A DNA stretch of 64,000 bases from contig JAESUZ010005115.1 in NCBI GenBank assembly GCA_017311185.1, positions 1,612,001 to 1,676,000 on the forward strand. Reading direction: 5' to 3'. The notes below the pieces were generated by a model. It had not been told where the DNA came from, searched no databases, and worked only from the letters and a program-made list of their open reading frames with translations. How positions within the stretch are numbered: position 1 is the stretch's first letter; each line of letters begins with the position of its first letter. The stretch is from Proteles cristata cristata (taxonomy: Eukaryota; Chordata; Mammalia; Carnivora; Hyaenidae). This document shows, one piece after another, positions 1-10,215 of the stretch. The position numbers were made by a program, and so were the translations under genes.

Positions 1-386
1 CATATTTATCAACCTTAATTTAGTGCAAATACATAGCCAACCTGCATGTCTCAGTGAGAGAAAACCCACTTTTTCAAGCATACATAAAATATTTACAAAG
101 ATTGAGCACACACTCCTCCACAAACCAGATTTCAACAAGTATAAAAACCAGACCATGTTCCCTGATGACATTTTATAAATTAGAAAATAATTATCAAAGA
201 TAATTAAAAGCCCACATACATTTAAAAATAAAAGAACACACATAAATAATTTATGCATCAAATAAAGTACTAAAGTAGTACTTAGAAAAAACTTAGAATG
301 GACTGAACAAAAATGTTTCAAAACTTTTGGGATGAGGCTAAAACAGAACTTAGAAGGGAAAGTTTTGCCTTAAAACTTAGAAGGCA
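1..386. other. AT-rich DNA, nothing recognised
   Basis: I see no repeat consensus or coding signal here. Positions 373-386 are the left target-site duplication of the SINE that follows. Confidence 0.5.
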
Positions 387-599
387 GGGTGCCTGGGTGG
401 CTCAGTCGGTTAAGCGTCTGGCTTCGGCTCAGGTCATGATCTCATGGCTGGTGAGTTTGAGCCCCACGTTGGGCTCTGTGCTGACAGCTCAGAGCCTGGA
501 GCCTGCTTCAGATTCTTGTCTCCTCCCCTCTCTCTGCCCCTCTCCCACTTGCTCTGTCTCTCTCTCAAAAATAAATAAAAACATTTTAAAAGTTTACAG
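387..599 (+). mobile_element. Feliform tRNA-Lys SINE (SINEC_Fc-like)
   Basis: The copy is near full length. It starts with GGTGCCTGGGTGGCTCAG (A-box region), then carries the tRNA-like body, a CT-rich segment and an AAATAAATAAAAA tail. A 14 bp direct repeat AAACTTAGAAGGCA flanks it at 373-386 and 600-613, so both insertion edges are well placed. The body reads GGCTCAGG and GACAGCTCAG, and the tail is CTCAAAAATAAATAA. Confidence 0.95.
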
Positions 600-613
600 A
601 AACTTAGAAGGCA

Positions 614-955
614 AATAATTATTTATAAATCTAAAATAATTAAAAAATGTTTATGTCGCAAAAGAAGAAAGTCTTAAATTCAATGCGCTAAGCTTATTTC
701 TTCAGGAATATAAGAAGATAAAACCAGAGAAGCTAGACACCTGGTTAACTTGCTAAATGAAAGGACGAACAAAGACCACGGGCACTTGGGACTCCCTGAA
801 GCATGGGAGTGTGCACACAGCACACACAGCATTACAGATGCTGCAGAGGGCAAGGTTAAGACATTCTAAAAAATGGCGAAAGAATAATATCATGTCACGT
901 ATATACACTTCAATGACATATAGCAATTTAAACTTCTGGTTATAGGTTCTTTTTC
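614..955. other. Unassigned AT-rich sequence
   Basis: No repeat was recognised. The short open frame at 757-945 has no recognisable domain and lies in low-complexity CA-rich sequence, so I do not call it a gene. Confidence 0.4.
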
Positions 956-1249
956 TTTTCTCTCTCTGTATACATGTTTTTTTTCTGTACCATTCCAGGG
1001 TAAGTTATGCAATGAAGCCACTTTACCTTAAACCCTTCAGTATTCATTTCCTAAGAATAAAAGTCATCTTTCACTTAACCACAATGCTATTATCACTTCC
1101 AAGAAAATTAATAATTGTTTCATGATATCATCCAATATGGAGTTGATATTCAAAGGTTCCTAATTGCCTCAAGAATGTCTTTCATGGTTATTTTTATTTT
1201 TTTTCCCCAAGCATATCTGAGGCTAGGCTCATATGTTGGATTTAGCTGT

Positions 1250-1912
1250 CATATTAGCTAGGGTTCTCCAGAGAAACAAAACCAGTAGGAGATATATATA
1301 AATTTATTGTAATGAATGGGCTCTGCAGTTGGCAAGCTAGAATTTTACCAGGAGAGCCGAGTAGAGTTTCAGTTCAAGGCTGGCAGGCTTAAGATCCAGG
1401 AGAAGCTGGTGTTTTAGCTCAGGTCTGAAGGCAAGAAAAAACTGGTGTCAACTTGAAGGTAGTCCAGCAGAAGGAAGTTCCTCTTACTCTGCCATTTTTC
1501 TTTAAAAAAAAATTATTTTTGTTTATTTATTTATTTATTTATTTATTTTGAGAGAGAGAGAGAGAGAGTACAAGTGAGGTAGAGAGAGAGGGAGACACAG
1601 AATCTGAAGCAGGCTTCAGGCTCTGAGCTGTCAGCACAGAGTCGAAGATGGGACTCAAACCCACAGACTGAGAGATCATGACCTGAGCCAAAGTCAGAAG
1701 CTTAACTGACTGAGCCATCCAGGCGCCCCTACCTTTATTCTATTAAGCCCTTCAACTGACTATAGAGGCCCCCCTGCATTATGAAGGAGGAATCTGCTTT
1801 ACTCAGTCTGCTAGTTCAAATGTGAATTTCTTCCAGAAACACCCGGAATTCTGTCTGAGCAAATATGTGGACACCTCATGCAGTCAGGTTGCACATAAAA
1901 TTAGCCATCACA
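1250..1912 (-). mobile_element. ERVL/MaLR-type solo LTR, interrupted by a SINE
   Basis: On the minus strand the element starts TGTGATGGCTAATTTTATGTG and ends in CTAATATG (a decayed ...CTAATACA), with AATAAA-like sequence close to its 3' end. This TG...CA layout suits a long terminal repeat. A 5 bp duplication, GCTGT (1245-1249) and GTTGT (1913-1917), flanks it, as expected for ERVL integration. It contains the SINE at 1503-1729. No internal retroviral region is attached. The subfamily is unassigned. Confidence 0.65.
1503..1729 (-). mobile_element. Feliform SINE nested in an LTR
   Basis: Read in reverse, it begins GGGGCGCCTGGATGGCTCAG and ends in an AAATAAATAAA tail, seen here as a TTTA run at 1521-1548. 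GAGA repeats mark the CT-rich part. It lies inside the LTR at 1250-1912 and is therefore younger. I could not place a clean TSD. Confidence 0.93.
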
Positions 1913-1967
1913 GTTGTTATTTCTCTTCAGAGTTTAGAGTCCAAAGCATTTCTTCCATATTGTTTTT

Positions 1968-2015
1968 GTTTTTTAAATTTTATTTATTTATTTATTTATT
2001 TATTTATTTCTCCCC
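1968..2015 (-). mobile_element. Tail-only retroposon insertion, (TTTA)n
   Basis: A 48 bp insert made almost wholly of TTTA repeats is flanked by a 14 bp duplication: TCCATATTGTTTTT at 1954-1967 and TCCACATTGTTTTT at 2016-2029. Read in reverse it is GGGGAGAAATAAATAAA..., matching the last bases and tail of the local SINEs. The best reading is an extremely 5'-truncated retroposition. A simple microsatellite expansion would not by itself create the flanking duplication. Confidence 0.6.
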
Positions 2016-2570
2016 TCCACATTGTTTTTAAACGTGATGACCTCTTTGAAGAGTTAGATGCTTGTCCTATGGAACATACTATATTCAGGAGTTTTCTGAT
2101 TACTTCTTGATGGTATCATTTAACCTGTTCTCCTGTCCCTCATATTTTCTATAACCTAGAAGTGTGGTCCGCAGGGGCTTACCTACATTCAGGTGAAACT
2201 CTTTGGGTCAAAATTACATCACAGATGATGTCTGAATTCTGTACTGCAGTGCCCAGAGAGGCGTCTAATGCCAGCTAAGCTATCCATCCCACTCTCACTA
2301 AGGTTGTTCACCTGGTAAAACATGACCATCAGATCTTTTTATTGCAATGACATATTTTCCCACTTGAATTAGTAATTTGCATGGTGATACTTTGGTACTG
2401 TGTGAACATTCTGCTCCCTATAACTTTTTACCTGTTTTAGCTCCCTTTGATGACCCTTGCCTAAATCAGTTATTCTATTGGAGCTTAAAAAAAGAGGGAT
2501 GATTTTCTATTTCCATCATCGCACTTACGTTTATTAGTTTGGGGACTTTGGATACAATTCAAGGAATTTG

Positions 2571-3525
2571 AGTTCTTTTTCTACAAAGTAAAAGCAAAGT
2601 GGAGGCAAGGAGATTTTACACAAAGAAATTTGAAGAACAGGGAGAGGCTACAGGCCTTTTATGGAATTGGTACCAAGATTCCAGAGTTCCAATGTTATTT
2701 GTTCCCCTCTGAAGCTCCCTATGGGGACAGCTACTTGAATCCACACATTCATCCCAACCAGGAGAGACCTTTTGTGGAAGTAGTGAGGGCCCTAAAGCCC
2801 TGGCTATAAACCTTTCCCAAGAAAGAATTTATGAATCTAAGCAGCTTTTCGCTCAATTTTGATTCTTAACTTTGCAAGCAGCTATAAGGTTTTGTTTCTA
2901 GGAAATCTATATTTCTACAGCTTTCACATCTTAAACATCCCTAAAAATACTATTTTTTTCTGATTCGTGAATTCTAGAGCTCCTCCTGAGGAAAATGTAC
3001 AGAACATATCTATAACATCTCAGTGTGGTTTATTTAAATAAACCATATAAACAATCTTAGTGCTCAGCAAAAATATTGGCTAAATAAATTTTCATGCAGC
3101 TCTACAGTGGATATTATGAAGCTATTAACAATCATCTGCAGAAGTGTATTTAATGACAATACAAAATTTTCAAGATGCAAATTAGGCACAAGGACAAAGA
3201 CCAGTTCGCTTCCAGAAACCTCCAGGCGCTTATGCAGATGTGTAGTTTCAAAGCTCAGGGTTGCCAGACACCAATTACTATCGAGCTTTGGTTCAGGTGG
3301 GGTCAAAACGAAATTATTGTACAGGGGATTGTCTAGTCCCCTACCCGGCAGAGTCTGTGTCCAAGCTCCTTTCAGCCCAAATGGCTACTTCCTCCTGCCC
3401 TCCTGTTCTCTTTTTTCAAGCTTCTCCTGAATGAACTGCACTCATGTGGCACAGTGAACAATGTGACATACTGTCAGATTCACAAGAGGAGGCAATGGAG
3501 AAGACCAATATTTTCCCATGCACAG
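2571..3525. other. Unassigned sequence
   Basis: No repeat or exon was recognised. Open frames on both strands near 3064-3430 overlap each other and lack domain features, so they are treated as chance. Confidence 0.4.
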
Positions 3526-3538
3526 GAGCTCACCTTTA

Positions 3539-3752
3539 TTTTGTTTTAAAATGTTTATTTATTATTGAGACAGAGAGAAACACAGCATGAGTGGGGGAGG
3601 GGCAGAGAGGGAGGGAGACAGAATCCAACGCAGGTTCCAGGCTCTGGGCCATCAGCACAGAGCCCAACACGGGGCTCGAACCCACGAAATGTGAGATCAT
3701 GACCTGAGCCGAAGTTGAACATTCAACCGACTGAGCCACCCAGGCGCCCCAA
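3539..3752 (-). mobile_element. Feliform SINE
   Basis: A full-length reverse copy ending in GCGCCCC, with the B-box region as GGGGCTCGAACCC and a TTTATTTATTATTG tail. It has a perfect 13 bp duplication GAGCTCACCTTTA at 3526-3538 and 3753-3765. Confidence 0.95.
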
Positions 3753-3765
3753 GAGCTCACCTTTA

Positions 3766-5217
3766 AACTCCTCATGAGACCATGAGACCTGCCCCTCTTC
3801 CCAGGCCTATTTCTATCCATACCTTGGCTTTACATGGCCTCCGCCGAGCGACCACTCCAGAGGCCTCTTCAGCAGAGCAATTCCTTGCTTCCGTGTCCTT
3901 TCCCCGTCTTTAATGTTATCTTTAAATATGCCTGTGGCCAAACTGAGAATGAAGGTTTTTGTCTACCCTCAGCAGACAAAAGAAGGCCCAGCTACCTGGA
4001 TCCACACTTCTGACGTAAAGAGAGGTTATAAATTACAAATATTTCTCTCTGGTCAGCCGTATATTAAATCAATGTTCTATTATTAATATATGTTTTTCTT
4101 AGGTAATCAATGCAAAACAAAAAGAGAATAAAGGTGGCCTTTATTCTCAGTCCAGAGCAGGCACTGGTGAATGTCTAGTCTCCAGGGTAGGCAGGCATGA
4201 GGAGGAACTGGCCAAAATGAGGTTGTCTCAGCAGCAGAAGTACTCATCACTGGGTGATAAGGCCAAAAGCATGGGACAGAGATCAAGACAGGGTTTCTGT
4301 TACTGGGATTGGATTAGAAACTGGGAGGTTCAAATTACAGCTAGGATTCTTCTGGTTGTGATAGGAACAAAATTCAATGTAAGGAAAATGGAATGTGTTG
4401 GCTCATCTACTAGACGCAGCAAATGTGACTTGATCCAAGGCTCACTGATGTTGTGAAGTTCGGTTTCTTCTACTCCATTTCTGTTTTCCTGCTTTATTTC
4501 AACTCCATTCTCAAGCAGATTCTCCTCGTCAAGGATCAATAAGGCCATCAGGTAATGATCAAGTGGAAAAGAAGTGATCTTTTTCCTCTTAGCATCACCA
4601 GCAATATGTCCAAGATTCGCTTTGAATAGGGCAGCTTGGGGCATGTGCCCACCCACGTGCAGGGTACACATGCATGGTCAGCAGATGCTTGGGTCACATG
4701 TCTCACCTCTAGCTGCAGGGACTGGAGGTATGGAAGGGCTGGATCCCTGCAGATGAGTAGCCTGTTGCCAGAAGACTTGGAAATGCGAACTGGGGGGTTC
4801 AACGAATTTTCCCTAGTGGAGTCTGAGCCTTTCATGTAACTGGTAACAACCCAATTGCTAATTGGACGTCCAGTCTGCACAGAGCTCCTCCCTGGAGCAG
4901 GGCTGGCACTGTTTCAGGGTTTCTTTTTCTTCCCTGAGTTTTTAGTGACTATCAAGTGGCCCTGATTTTCCAGGAAAGGAATATATATAGACTGGTCCCA
5001 AAAATTATGAAGAAGAAACTGGCCTCAAAGCCAGAAACAGAATTACTTACCCCCTTCCTGTATAAGAAGGGCATGGAAATTATTAATGAAGTAATAGTAA
5101 ATTTTTATTATTGAACTACACCTCTTTTATTTAAAGGATTTGATTCTTAAACTGCCCCCTAGGGAATATGCTTAGAGGTATAAATCTTTCAGGCTCCAGT
5201 AATATTCAGTGTTCATA
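3766..5217. other. Unassigned non-repetitive stretch
   Basis: I recognised no transposon, tRNA or exon. Several short frames on both strands (for example 4330-4671 reverse and 4217-4456 forward) overlap one another and have no motif that I know. The sequence may be single-copy or very old repeat. Confidence 0.4.
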
Positions 5218-5232
5218 AAGACTGGCTTTCTT

Positions 5233-5456
5233 TATTTTTTAAAAAATTTTTTAATGTTTTATTTATTTCTGAGAGAGAGAGAGAGCAGAAGCAGGGAAGG
5301 GTCAGAGAGAGAGGGAGACACAGAATCTGAAATAAGCTCCAGGCTCTGAGCTGGCTGTCAGCACAGAGCCTGACACGGGGCTTGAACCCACGAACCAGGA
5401 GATCATGACCTGAGCTGAAGTCGGACGCTCAACCGATGGAGCCACCCAGGTGCCCC
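5233..5456 (-). mobile_element. Feliform SINE
   Basis: A reverse copy ending in GGTGCCCC with a TTTTATTTATTTCTGAGAG tail side. Imperfect duplications AAGACTGGCTTTCTT (5218-5232) and AAGACTACCTTTCTT (5457-5471) border it. Confidence 0.93.
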
Positions 5457-5717
5457 AAGACTACCTTTCTTAAAGCTATTACTCTTCCCACCAACACCTG
5501 TCTTAAATCTATTAACTAAATGACATTTTGATACAGGCAGGTGAGCAAGTCCACAACAGATATTTTACAGATGGGTTTTAGTTCAAACTTCACTTTCCAA
5601 GTATTTTCTTAGTTTAGGATTTTTCCAGAAACTTTTGTGCTATTCCAGTTCTGCTAGGAAACCTCCTTGTTCAAGGGATATGATCATATTATAATGAAAT
5701 GAGGAATGGTGGGGGAA

Positions 5718-5935
5718 ACTGGCTCTTAAAATCAGATAGCGTGAGTCCGAATGTCAACTCCGCCTCGTGCTAATTTTGTGACTTTGAGAAGGTTGATGCC
5801 TCTAAGCTTCAGCCTCCTCTTCTGTGAAGTGGAGATAATAATAATATGTAGGGTACCTATGAGGATTAAATGAGAAAACATAAGGAAAATGCTTATAACA
5901 GTCCCTGGTACATGGAAGATGCTCAGTAAATATTC
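5718..5935 (+). mobile_element. MIR SINE
   Basis: It shows the MIR core and tail wording in order: a TGTGACTTTGAGAAGG-like segment, CTTCAGCCTCCTCTTCTGTGAAGTGGAG, ATAATAATAATATG, GAGGATTAAATGAGA, and CCTGGTACATGGAAGATGCTCAGTAAAT. No TSD is visible, as expected at this age. Confidence 0.85.
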
Positions 5936-6295
5936 TGTCTCAGTCTCCTCTCTCCTAATTTCTACCAAAACAGAGATCATTCTCCCTCACCATAAAAGAA
6001 CACCACAGTCCTATAGCCCAACACAGAAAGGGCATCCAATGAAAACATTTAGAATATTTTCCTTAAATCTGATTGTGCTTCTGCTTTGAAAAAAATATCT
6101 GGAGAATTCAAAGCTAGTGCTGGTGTCCATTTGAGTCTATGTTCCATGTAGGAAAACAACTACTGGCTAATGGACAACCGGGTGAACTACAGGAAGTTAA
6201 AGCATCACCTCCTCTTAGAAGCTTCCCTTGATTTTCCAAGCCTGGTGGTCATGACTGTGCCCTCCCACATGCTCCCCACCATTGTACTTCTAGAA

Positions 6296-6625
6296 CAGGG
6301 GCTGGCAGACCGCAGCCCAGGAGCCAAATCCAGCCTTTTGCATACAGCCTGCAAGCGAAGAAGGATTTTTTACATTTTTAAATGAGTAAAACAAATCAAA
6401 TGAAGAATAAGATTTTGTGACATGTAAAAATCAAATGTAAGGGAAATTTCTGGGTCCATAAATCATGTTTTATTTGAACACAGCCAGGCTCATTCATTTG
6501 TGCATTGTCTGTTGCTAACTTTGCATTACGAGGGCAGAACTGAGAAGCTGACAAAGACCAGATGGGTAGTAAAGTTGACAAAACTTGCTATCTGGCCCTG
6601 TCCAGAAAAAGTTTGCAGACCCTTG
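6296..6625. mobile_element. Non-autonomous hAT-type MITE
   Basis: The ends are inverted: CAGGGGCTGGCAGAC on the left and GTTTGCAGACCCTTG on the right. The interior reads CAGCCCAGGAGCCAAATCC and TTTATTTGAACACAGCCAGGC, and the right side TATCTGGCCCTGTCC. An 8 bp duplication, TTCTAGAA (6288-6295) and CTCTAGAA (6626-6633), suits hAT transposition. There is no transposase. A partial relative lies at 49330-49490. Confidence 0.8.
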
Positions 6626-6730
6626 CTCTAGAACATTCATGACTGAGTCATCATGCACTTATGTCCTCCCTCAGGCAACGTAATCTTTGAGGATGGGGGC
6701 TTACTCTCTTCATATCTGTGAGTGTGTGTG

Positions 6731-6952
6731 TTTAATGTTTATTTATTATTTATTTTGAGAGAGAGAGAGTGCGAGCACATGCACAAGAGCGGGGGAGGAG
6801 CAGAGAGAGAAAGGGAGACAGAGAATCCTAAGCAGGCTCCATGCAGTCAGTGCAGAGCCCTATGTGGGGCTTGAATTCACCAACCATGAGATCATGATCT
6901 GAGCCAAAATGAAGAGTCAGATGCTCAACTGACTAGGTCACCCAGGTGCCCC
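6731..6952 (-). mobile_element. Older carnivore tRNA-Lys SINE
   Basis: A diverged reverse copy ending in GGTGCCCC. It has the AAAATGAAGAGTCAGATGCT variant in the tRNA-like part and AGCAGGCTCCATGCAGTCAG in the body. Flanks TATCTGTGA and TATCTGGGT are only weakly duplicated. Confidence 0.88.
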
Positions 6953-7234
6953 TATCTGGGTCTTTATTAAGTACCTAGTGCATTGCCTGGCAAATATTAG
7001 GTGTCCATAAATTAGCACTTTCCCCCTTTCCAGGTATTTCAAATAAGGTATGTCCCTACTGTAATCCATGGTTGTCTAGACTTCAGCCACTCCTTGCAGC
7101 TGCTGGACACTTTAAGTTCTGACGCCTACAGTTACACTCAAAGTCTGGTGACATTTCAGGTGTCTGAAAATTAAAGAGAAGGGACCGCTGGAAAGTCACC
7201 TTCCTCAGCATCCTGTTGCTTGAGGTCATGTGGT

Positions 7235-7380
7235 GTAAGGGAGTACTGGGTTTTAAGACTTGACCTAGTGGAGTTAAGTCCTCGTCAAATGACTCCCAGG
7301 CTGTGTGACCTTGGGGAAAAAACATGACTCTGAGTATCGCTTCTTTAATGCACAGTGTAGAGATCATTCTCACCCCAGAA
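7235..7380 (+). mobile_element. MIR fragment
   Basis: The core wording CTGTGTGACCTTGGGGAAA is clear at about 7301-7319. The flanks are weak and the 3' end is not identifiable. Confidence 0.55.
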
Positions 7381-7599
7381 ACTTCACTGGGTCTTTCTTA
7401 CCTTGGAGAATACCTACACCGATGAGGATGGGGGCCACGCGTGTCCATCTTATTCCCACGGTGGCTCTCGGCTTTCGCACCAAACTTGGCAGTCTGGAAA
7501 CTGGAGGTTCTTGGCTGTGGCCGGAAACTGGAATCACGTGGGCAGCTTTACCCACCCACCAGCACAGAGCACCCTCCAGGCCCCTTAAAGGAGGGTCTC

Positions 7600-7700
7600 C
7601 GGAACTCAGGGCCTAGACATCAGGTTTTTATTTAGGATTTCGCAGGCTCCCGACGTGATTCTGATTTTCAGCTAAGGTTAAGAGCTACTGTTGTATGGCA
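7600..7700. mobile_element. hAT MITE fragment (MER5/MER20-like)
   Basis: GACATCAGGTTTTTATTT, then GACGTGATTCTGATTTTCAGC and AAGGTTAAGAGCTACTG, match the right half of the short MER5/MER20 type, which ends ...GAGAACCACTG. The left terminus is absent. Confidence 0.5.
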
Positions 7701-8240
7701 CTCCATAAATATTTGCTGATTGAATGAATGAAACGGAGCTGCTCCCACACGCACTTTTCTCCTCTGTGGGCTCAGATACTGACTGAAGACCTCAGAATTT
7801 TCTGAGTCAAGGGCAAAATGTGCAGTTCCTCACGCCGGATCGAACTGCTCTTTCCAGTTCATGGAGGTCCCATCGTGGGCCTTCTTCACCCTTCACGGAC
7901 TTGTAGGCTGGCAATCTCTTGTTGTTTATCTGACCCTTTGGGACCCCTGCATTCTCTGTTCTCTGCTCTTTTCTCTTATTGGTTCCATGTCAGCCCTTCC
8001 CTCCCTCCTCACCCCTCCCTGCTCCTCCTCTGCAATCTTCCCAGCCTCGCTTCTTCTTACTGTTCCTAAGTTCACCTCGATAAGTTCGCTGGTAGCACTC
8101 ACTCACCACCAGTAACACCATGTACTTTCAACTATTCCCATTTTTTCATTTGCTGCTAAATTGGTTTTGCCTTGTACTTCACACTGAAAAATAAATCTCC
8201 AGACGCTCCTTCACTATCTAAATTGCTGTCTTGGGAAATA
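7701..8240. other. Unassigned sequence
   Basis: No repeat was recognised, apart from a TTTGCTGATTGAATGAATGAAA stretch at about 7713 that recalls the end of L2. The pyrimidine-rich part near 7970-8060 is low complexity and gives spurious open frames. Confidence 0.4.
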
Positions 8241-8244
8241 AGTA

Positions 8245-8400
8245 TTCTCAGAAGCTTTGAACTGGCTGACAAATGCAAACCCCCGGGCTCTCGTTTACAG
8301 AAAAGGAAACTGAGGCCCGGCAAGAGGGGACTGCTACTCAGGGTCACAGAGCAAGTTCACTGCAGGCTGGGGCTGGATCACAGATCTCCTCATGTCCCCT
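8245..8400 (-). mobile_element. MIR SINE
   Basis: Reverse MIR wording is present: TTTACAGAAAAGGAAACTGAGGC at about 8293, followed by CAGGGTCACAGAGCAAGTTC and GGCTGGGGCTGGATCACAGATC. Confidence 0.8.
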
Positions 8401-8775
8401 ACACATTTCCTTCAGGGCATTACATGTCTTTGATGGCTAGGGCTGGAGCGTTTTGGACGACTCATGGCCTCTCTTTCATGGAGGACTGGCACCATTCCAA
8501 AGCTATGCCTTGCCAGACTCTATTAATTTTATCAGTCAAAGGAGAAGGAAGCATTCCTGGCGGCAGACACTTGTAGGTGTGGGGAGGGCCTGGCTTAGCG
8601 ACACTTCAGGGGGCCCAGCCCTGCAAGTCTCAGCCTCCTGGCATTTATTCCAGGAGAACCAAGTGATGATGGATATCCTAGAGGGACAGCGAGGCAGTGG
8701 GAGAGCTCTGTCCCATAACCACCTCTGGCTACCTCATGACATGGCCATAAAGAAATATTCTGCTTTGTTCACAGA

Positions 8776-8934
8776 CCTGCATTGCCAATACAGTAACCAC
8801 TAGTGACAATGGAACTTAAAATTAAATTAAATGAAGACGTTATTTCCTTAGTTGCACAAGCCACATCTTAAGTGCTCAAGGGCCACACGTGGCTTGTGGC
8901 TACTGTATTGGACAGTACTTTATATAGAACACTT
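8776..8934. mobile_element. hAT-type MITE fragment
   Basis: The sequence CTTAAGTGCTCAAGGGCCACACGTGGCTTGTGGCTACTGTATTGGACAGTAC is characteristic of a MITE whose ends read CAGTGCTGTCCAATA. A diverged relative lies at 48958-49150. The SINE at 8935-9162 has inserted next to the right edge. Confidence 0.65.
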
Positions 8935-9162
8935 TTTTTTTTTAATTTTTTTTAATGTTTTATTTATTTTTTAGGAGAGAGACAGAGACAGCGTGAGCAG
9001 GGGAGGGCCAGAGAGAGAGGGAGTCACAGACTGAAACAGGCTCCAGGCTCTGAGATGGCAGTCAGCACAGAGCCCGACGCGGGGCTCAAACCCACGAACT
9101 GCGAGATCATGACCTAAGCGAAAGTCGGACGCTTAACCGACTAAGCCACCCAGGCGCCCCTG
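8935..9162 (-). mobile_element. Young feliform SINE (TAAGCGAAAGTC subtype)
   Basis: A reverse copy with the diagnostic GACCTAAGCGAAAGTCGGACGC, CAGACTGAAACAGGC and TTAGGAGAGAG tail junction. It has a perfect 12 bp duplication TATAGAACACTT at 8923-8934 and 9163-9174. Confidence 0.95.
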
Positions 9163-9329
9163 TATAGAACACTTCTGAAGAGTCTGTTGGACAGTGCAGC
9201 TTGAGACACTTGGATAAGAAAACTCCAGTTGAGGAAGATTAAAAAAAAAAAAAGGCCAGTCCATGCCAATGCCTCTTGGGTTCTGGTTCCAGACTAGAGT
9301 TGTGAGGCTAGTCAGCGCAGACATTTAGA

Positions 9330-9475
9330 ACTCCCTCACTCCCAGCCATTCCCATGTGCATCTTATCTTCTCTGCTAGACCGTGGGCTCCTTGGAAGTCG
9401 TGTCTGTATCTGACTATCGTTCTGTTACCACAGACTCAACCTGACACATGATAGGCCTCAGTGAGTGTGTGACTA
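9330..9475 (+). mobile_element. L2 3' end
   Basis: It contains CTAGACCGTGGGCTCCTTGGAAG, TCTGTATCTGACTATC and CCTGACACATGATAGGCCTCAGTGAGTG. These follow the L2 3'-end order of gene-end phrase, then a 'cctggcacatagtaggtgctcagtaaatg'-like close. Confidence 0.75.
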
Positions 9476-9596
9476 AAATTATGTGCTTTATCCACTCAGT
9501 ATTATCAAAAAAAGTAGCTATATTCAAGACAGCAGTAAAGATGTAGTTTGTTTGCTCTTTGGTCAAGAGGAACAAAAGTTAAAACTGGCTGCTGGT

Positions 9597-9827
9597 GGGG
9601 CGCCTGGGTGGCTCAGTTGGTTGAGCATCCGACTTCAGCTCAGATCATGATCTCACAGTTCGTGGGTTCGAGCCCTGCATCGGGCTCTGTGCTGACAGCT
9701 AACTCAGTGCTTGGAGCCTGTTTCAGGTTCTGTGTCTCCTTCTCTCTGACCTTCCCCTGCTCATGCTGTCTCTCTTTCTCTCTCTCTCTCTCAGAAATAA
9801 ATAAAAAAAAAAAAACATTAAAAAAAC
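9597..9827 (+). mobile_element. Feliform SINE
   Basis: Full length, starting GGGGCGCCTGGGTGGCTCAG, with the B-box-like GGTTCGAGCCCTGC and a long A-rich tail. It has a perfect 14 bp duplication AACTGGCTGCTGGT at 9583-9596 and 9828-9841. The body carries GACAGCTAACTCAG, a small variant also seen at 31.3 kb. Confidence 0.96.
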
Positions 9828-10049
9828 AACTGGCTGCTGGTTAAGTGAGAGTCCACGTTACGTTGCCCTCCTCCTGAGAAGGGGGGCTCTGATTCTTTGG
9901 GCTGCATGTTGGGCGATTGGGGTAGGGAGTTTAGGGGGCCGAGCCCAGTGCCTCATCAGCTTCGCAGATATGGGCACTGCCTTGGCTGGGGATTAGTTCC
10001 ACTTCCGGCATAAAGGTCTGGGATGGAGTCTGGACTGGTAATTCCAGGC

Positions 10050-10215
10050 CAGAGGCCATGTAGTGTGGTGCACTAGGAGGCCAAAAGCACAGGTCCTGGC
10101 TCCAATACGCATTAGCTACTTTGTGACTCAGTGTGTCCGTGACATCCGGTTGGTAATAACGACCCATGTCCTCCCCAGTGCACGGACAGCACTGAAACAA
10201 GGCTCAAGGAAAAGA
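10050..10215 (+). mobile_element. MIR-like fragment
   Basis: AAAGCACAGGTCCTGGCTCCAATACGCATTAGCTACTTTGTGACTC resembles the 5' half of a MIR. The 3' half is too decayed to follow. Confidence 0.4.

Larger units (their letters stand above)
956..2570. mobile_element. Old L1M-type 3' end, split by an LTR
   Basis: Two pieces, about 956-1249 and 1913-2570, resemble one ancient L1M 3'-end sequence, with wording such as TACCATTCCAGGGTAAGTT, TTTAGCTGTCAT and GGTATCATTTAACCTGTTC. The remembered consensus runs straight on across the LTR at 1250-1912: TTTAGCTGT on the left continues as GTTGTTAT on the right. A related sequence recurs at 38.9-41.2 kb. No open frame survives. Subfamily and orientation are uncertain. 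Confidence 0.6.
6190..7018 (+). mobile_element. L2 LINE 3' end, interrupted twice
   Basis: Fragments before, between and after two insertions read as one L2 3' end. They include a CTTCCCTTGATTTTCC-like stretch near 6224, CTTTGAGGATGGGGGC near 6685, and GTGCATTGCCTGGCAAATATTAGGTGTCCATAAAT at 6977-7012. The interruptions are a hAT MITE (6296-6625) and a SINE (6731-6952). There is no open frame. Confidence 0.65.

Noticed and set aside
387..475. tRNA-Lys gene-like sequence (A and B box) in this and other SINE heads
   Set aside because: The heads lack a complete cloverleaf and 3' acceptor stem, and continue into the SINE body. They are retroposons, not tRNA genes.
313..618. Recurring peptide family with WVAQSVKR...SAQVMISW-type wording (also at 3.6, 9.6, 24.6, 30.7, 37.7, 40.9, 50.4, 51.5, 52.5, 57.3 and 60.9 kb)
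   Set aside because: Every copy is a translation of the tRNA-derived SINE in one frame, so the repeated peptide is not a gene family.
1519..1550. TTTA repeats here and at 16.1 kb considered as independent microsatellites or CRISPR-like repeats
   Set aside because: They are tails of a SINE and an L1. No repeat-spacer structure exists anywhere in the window.
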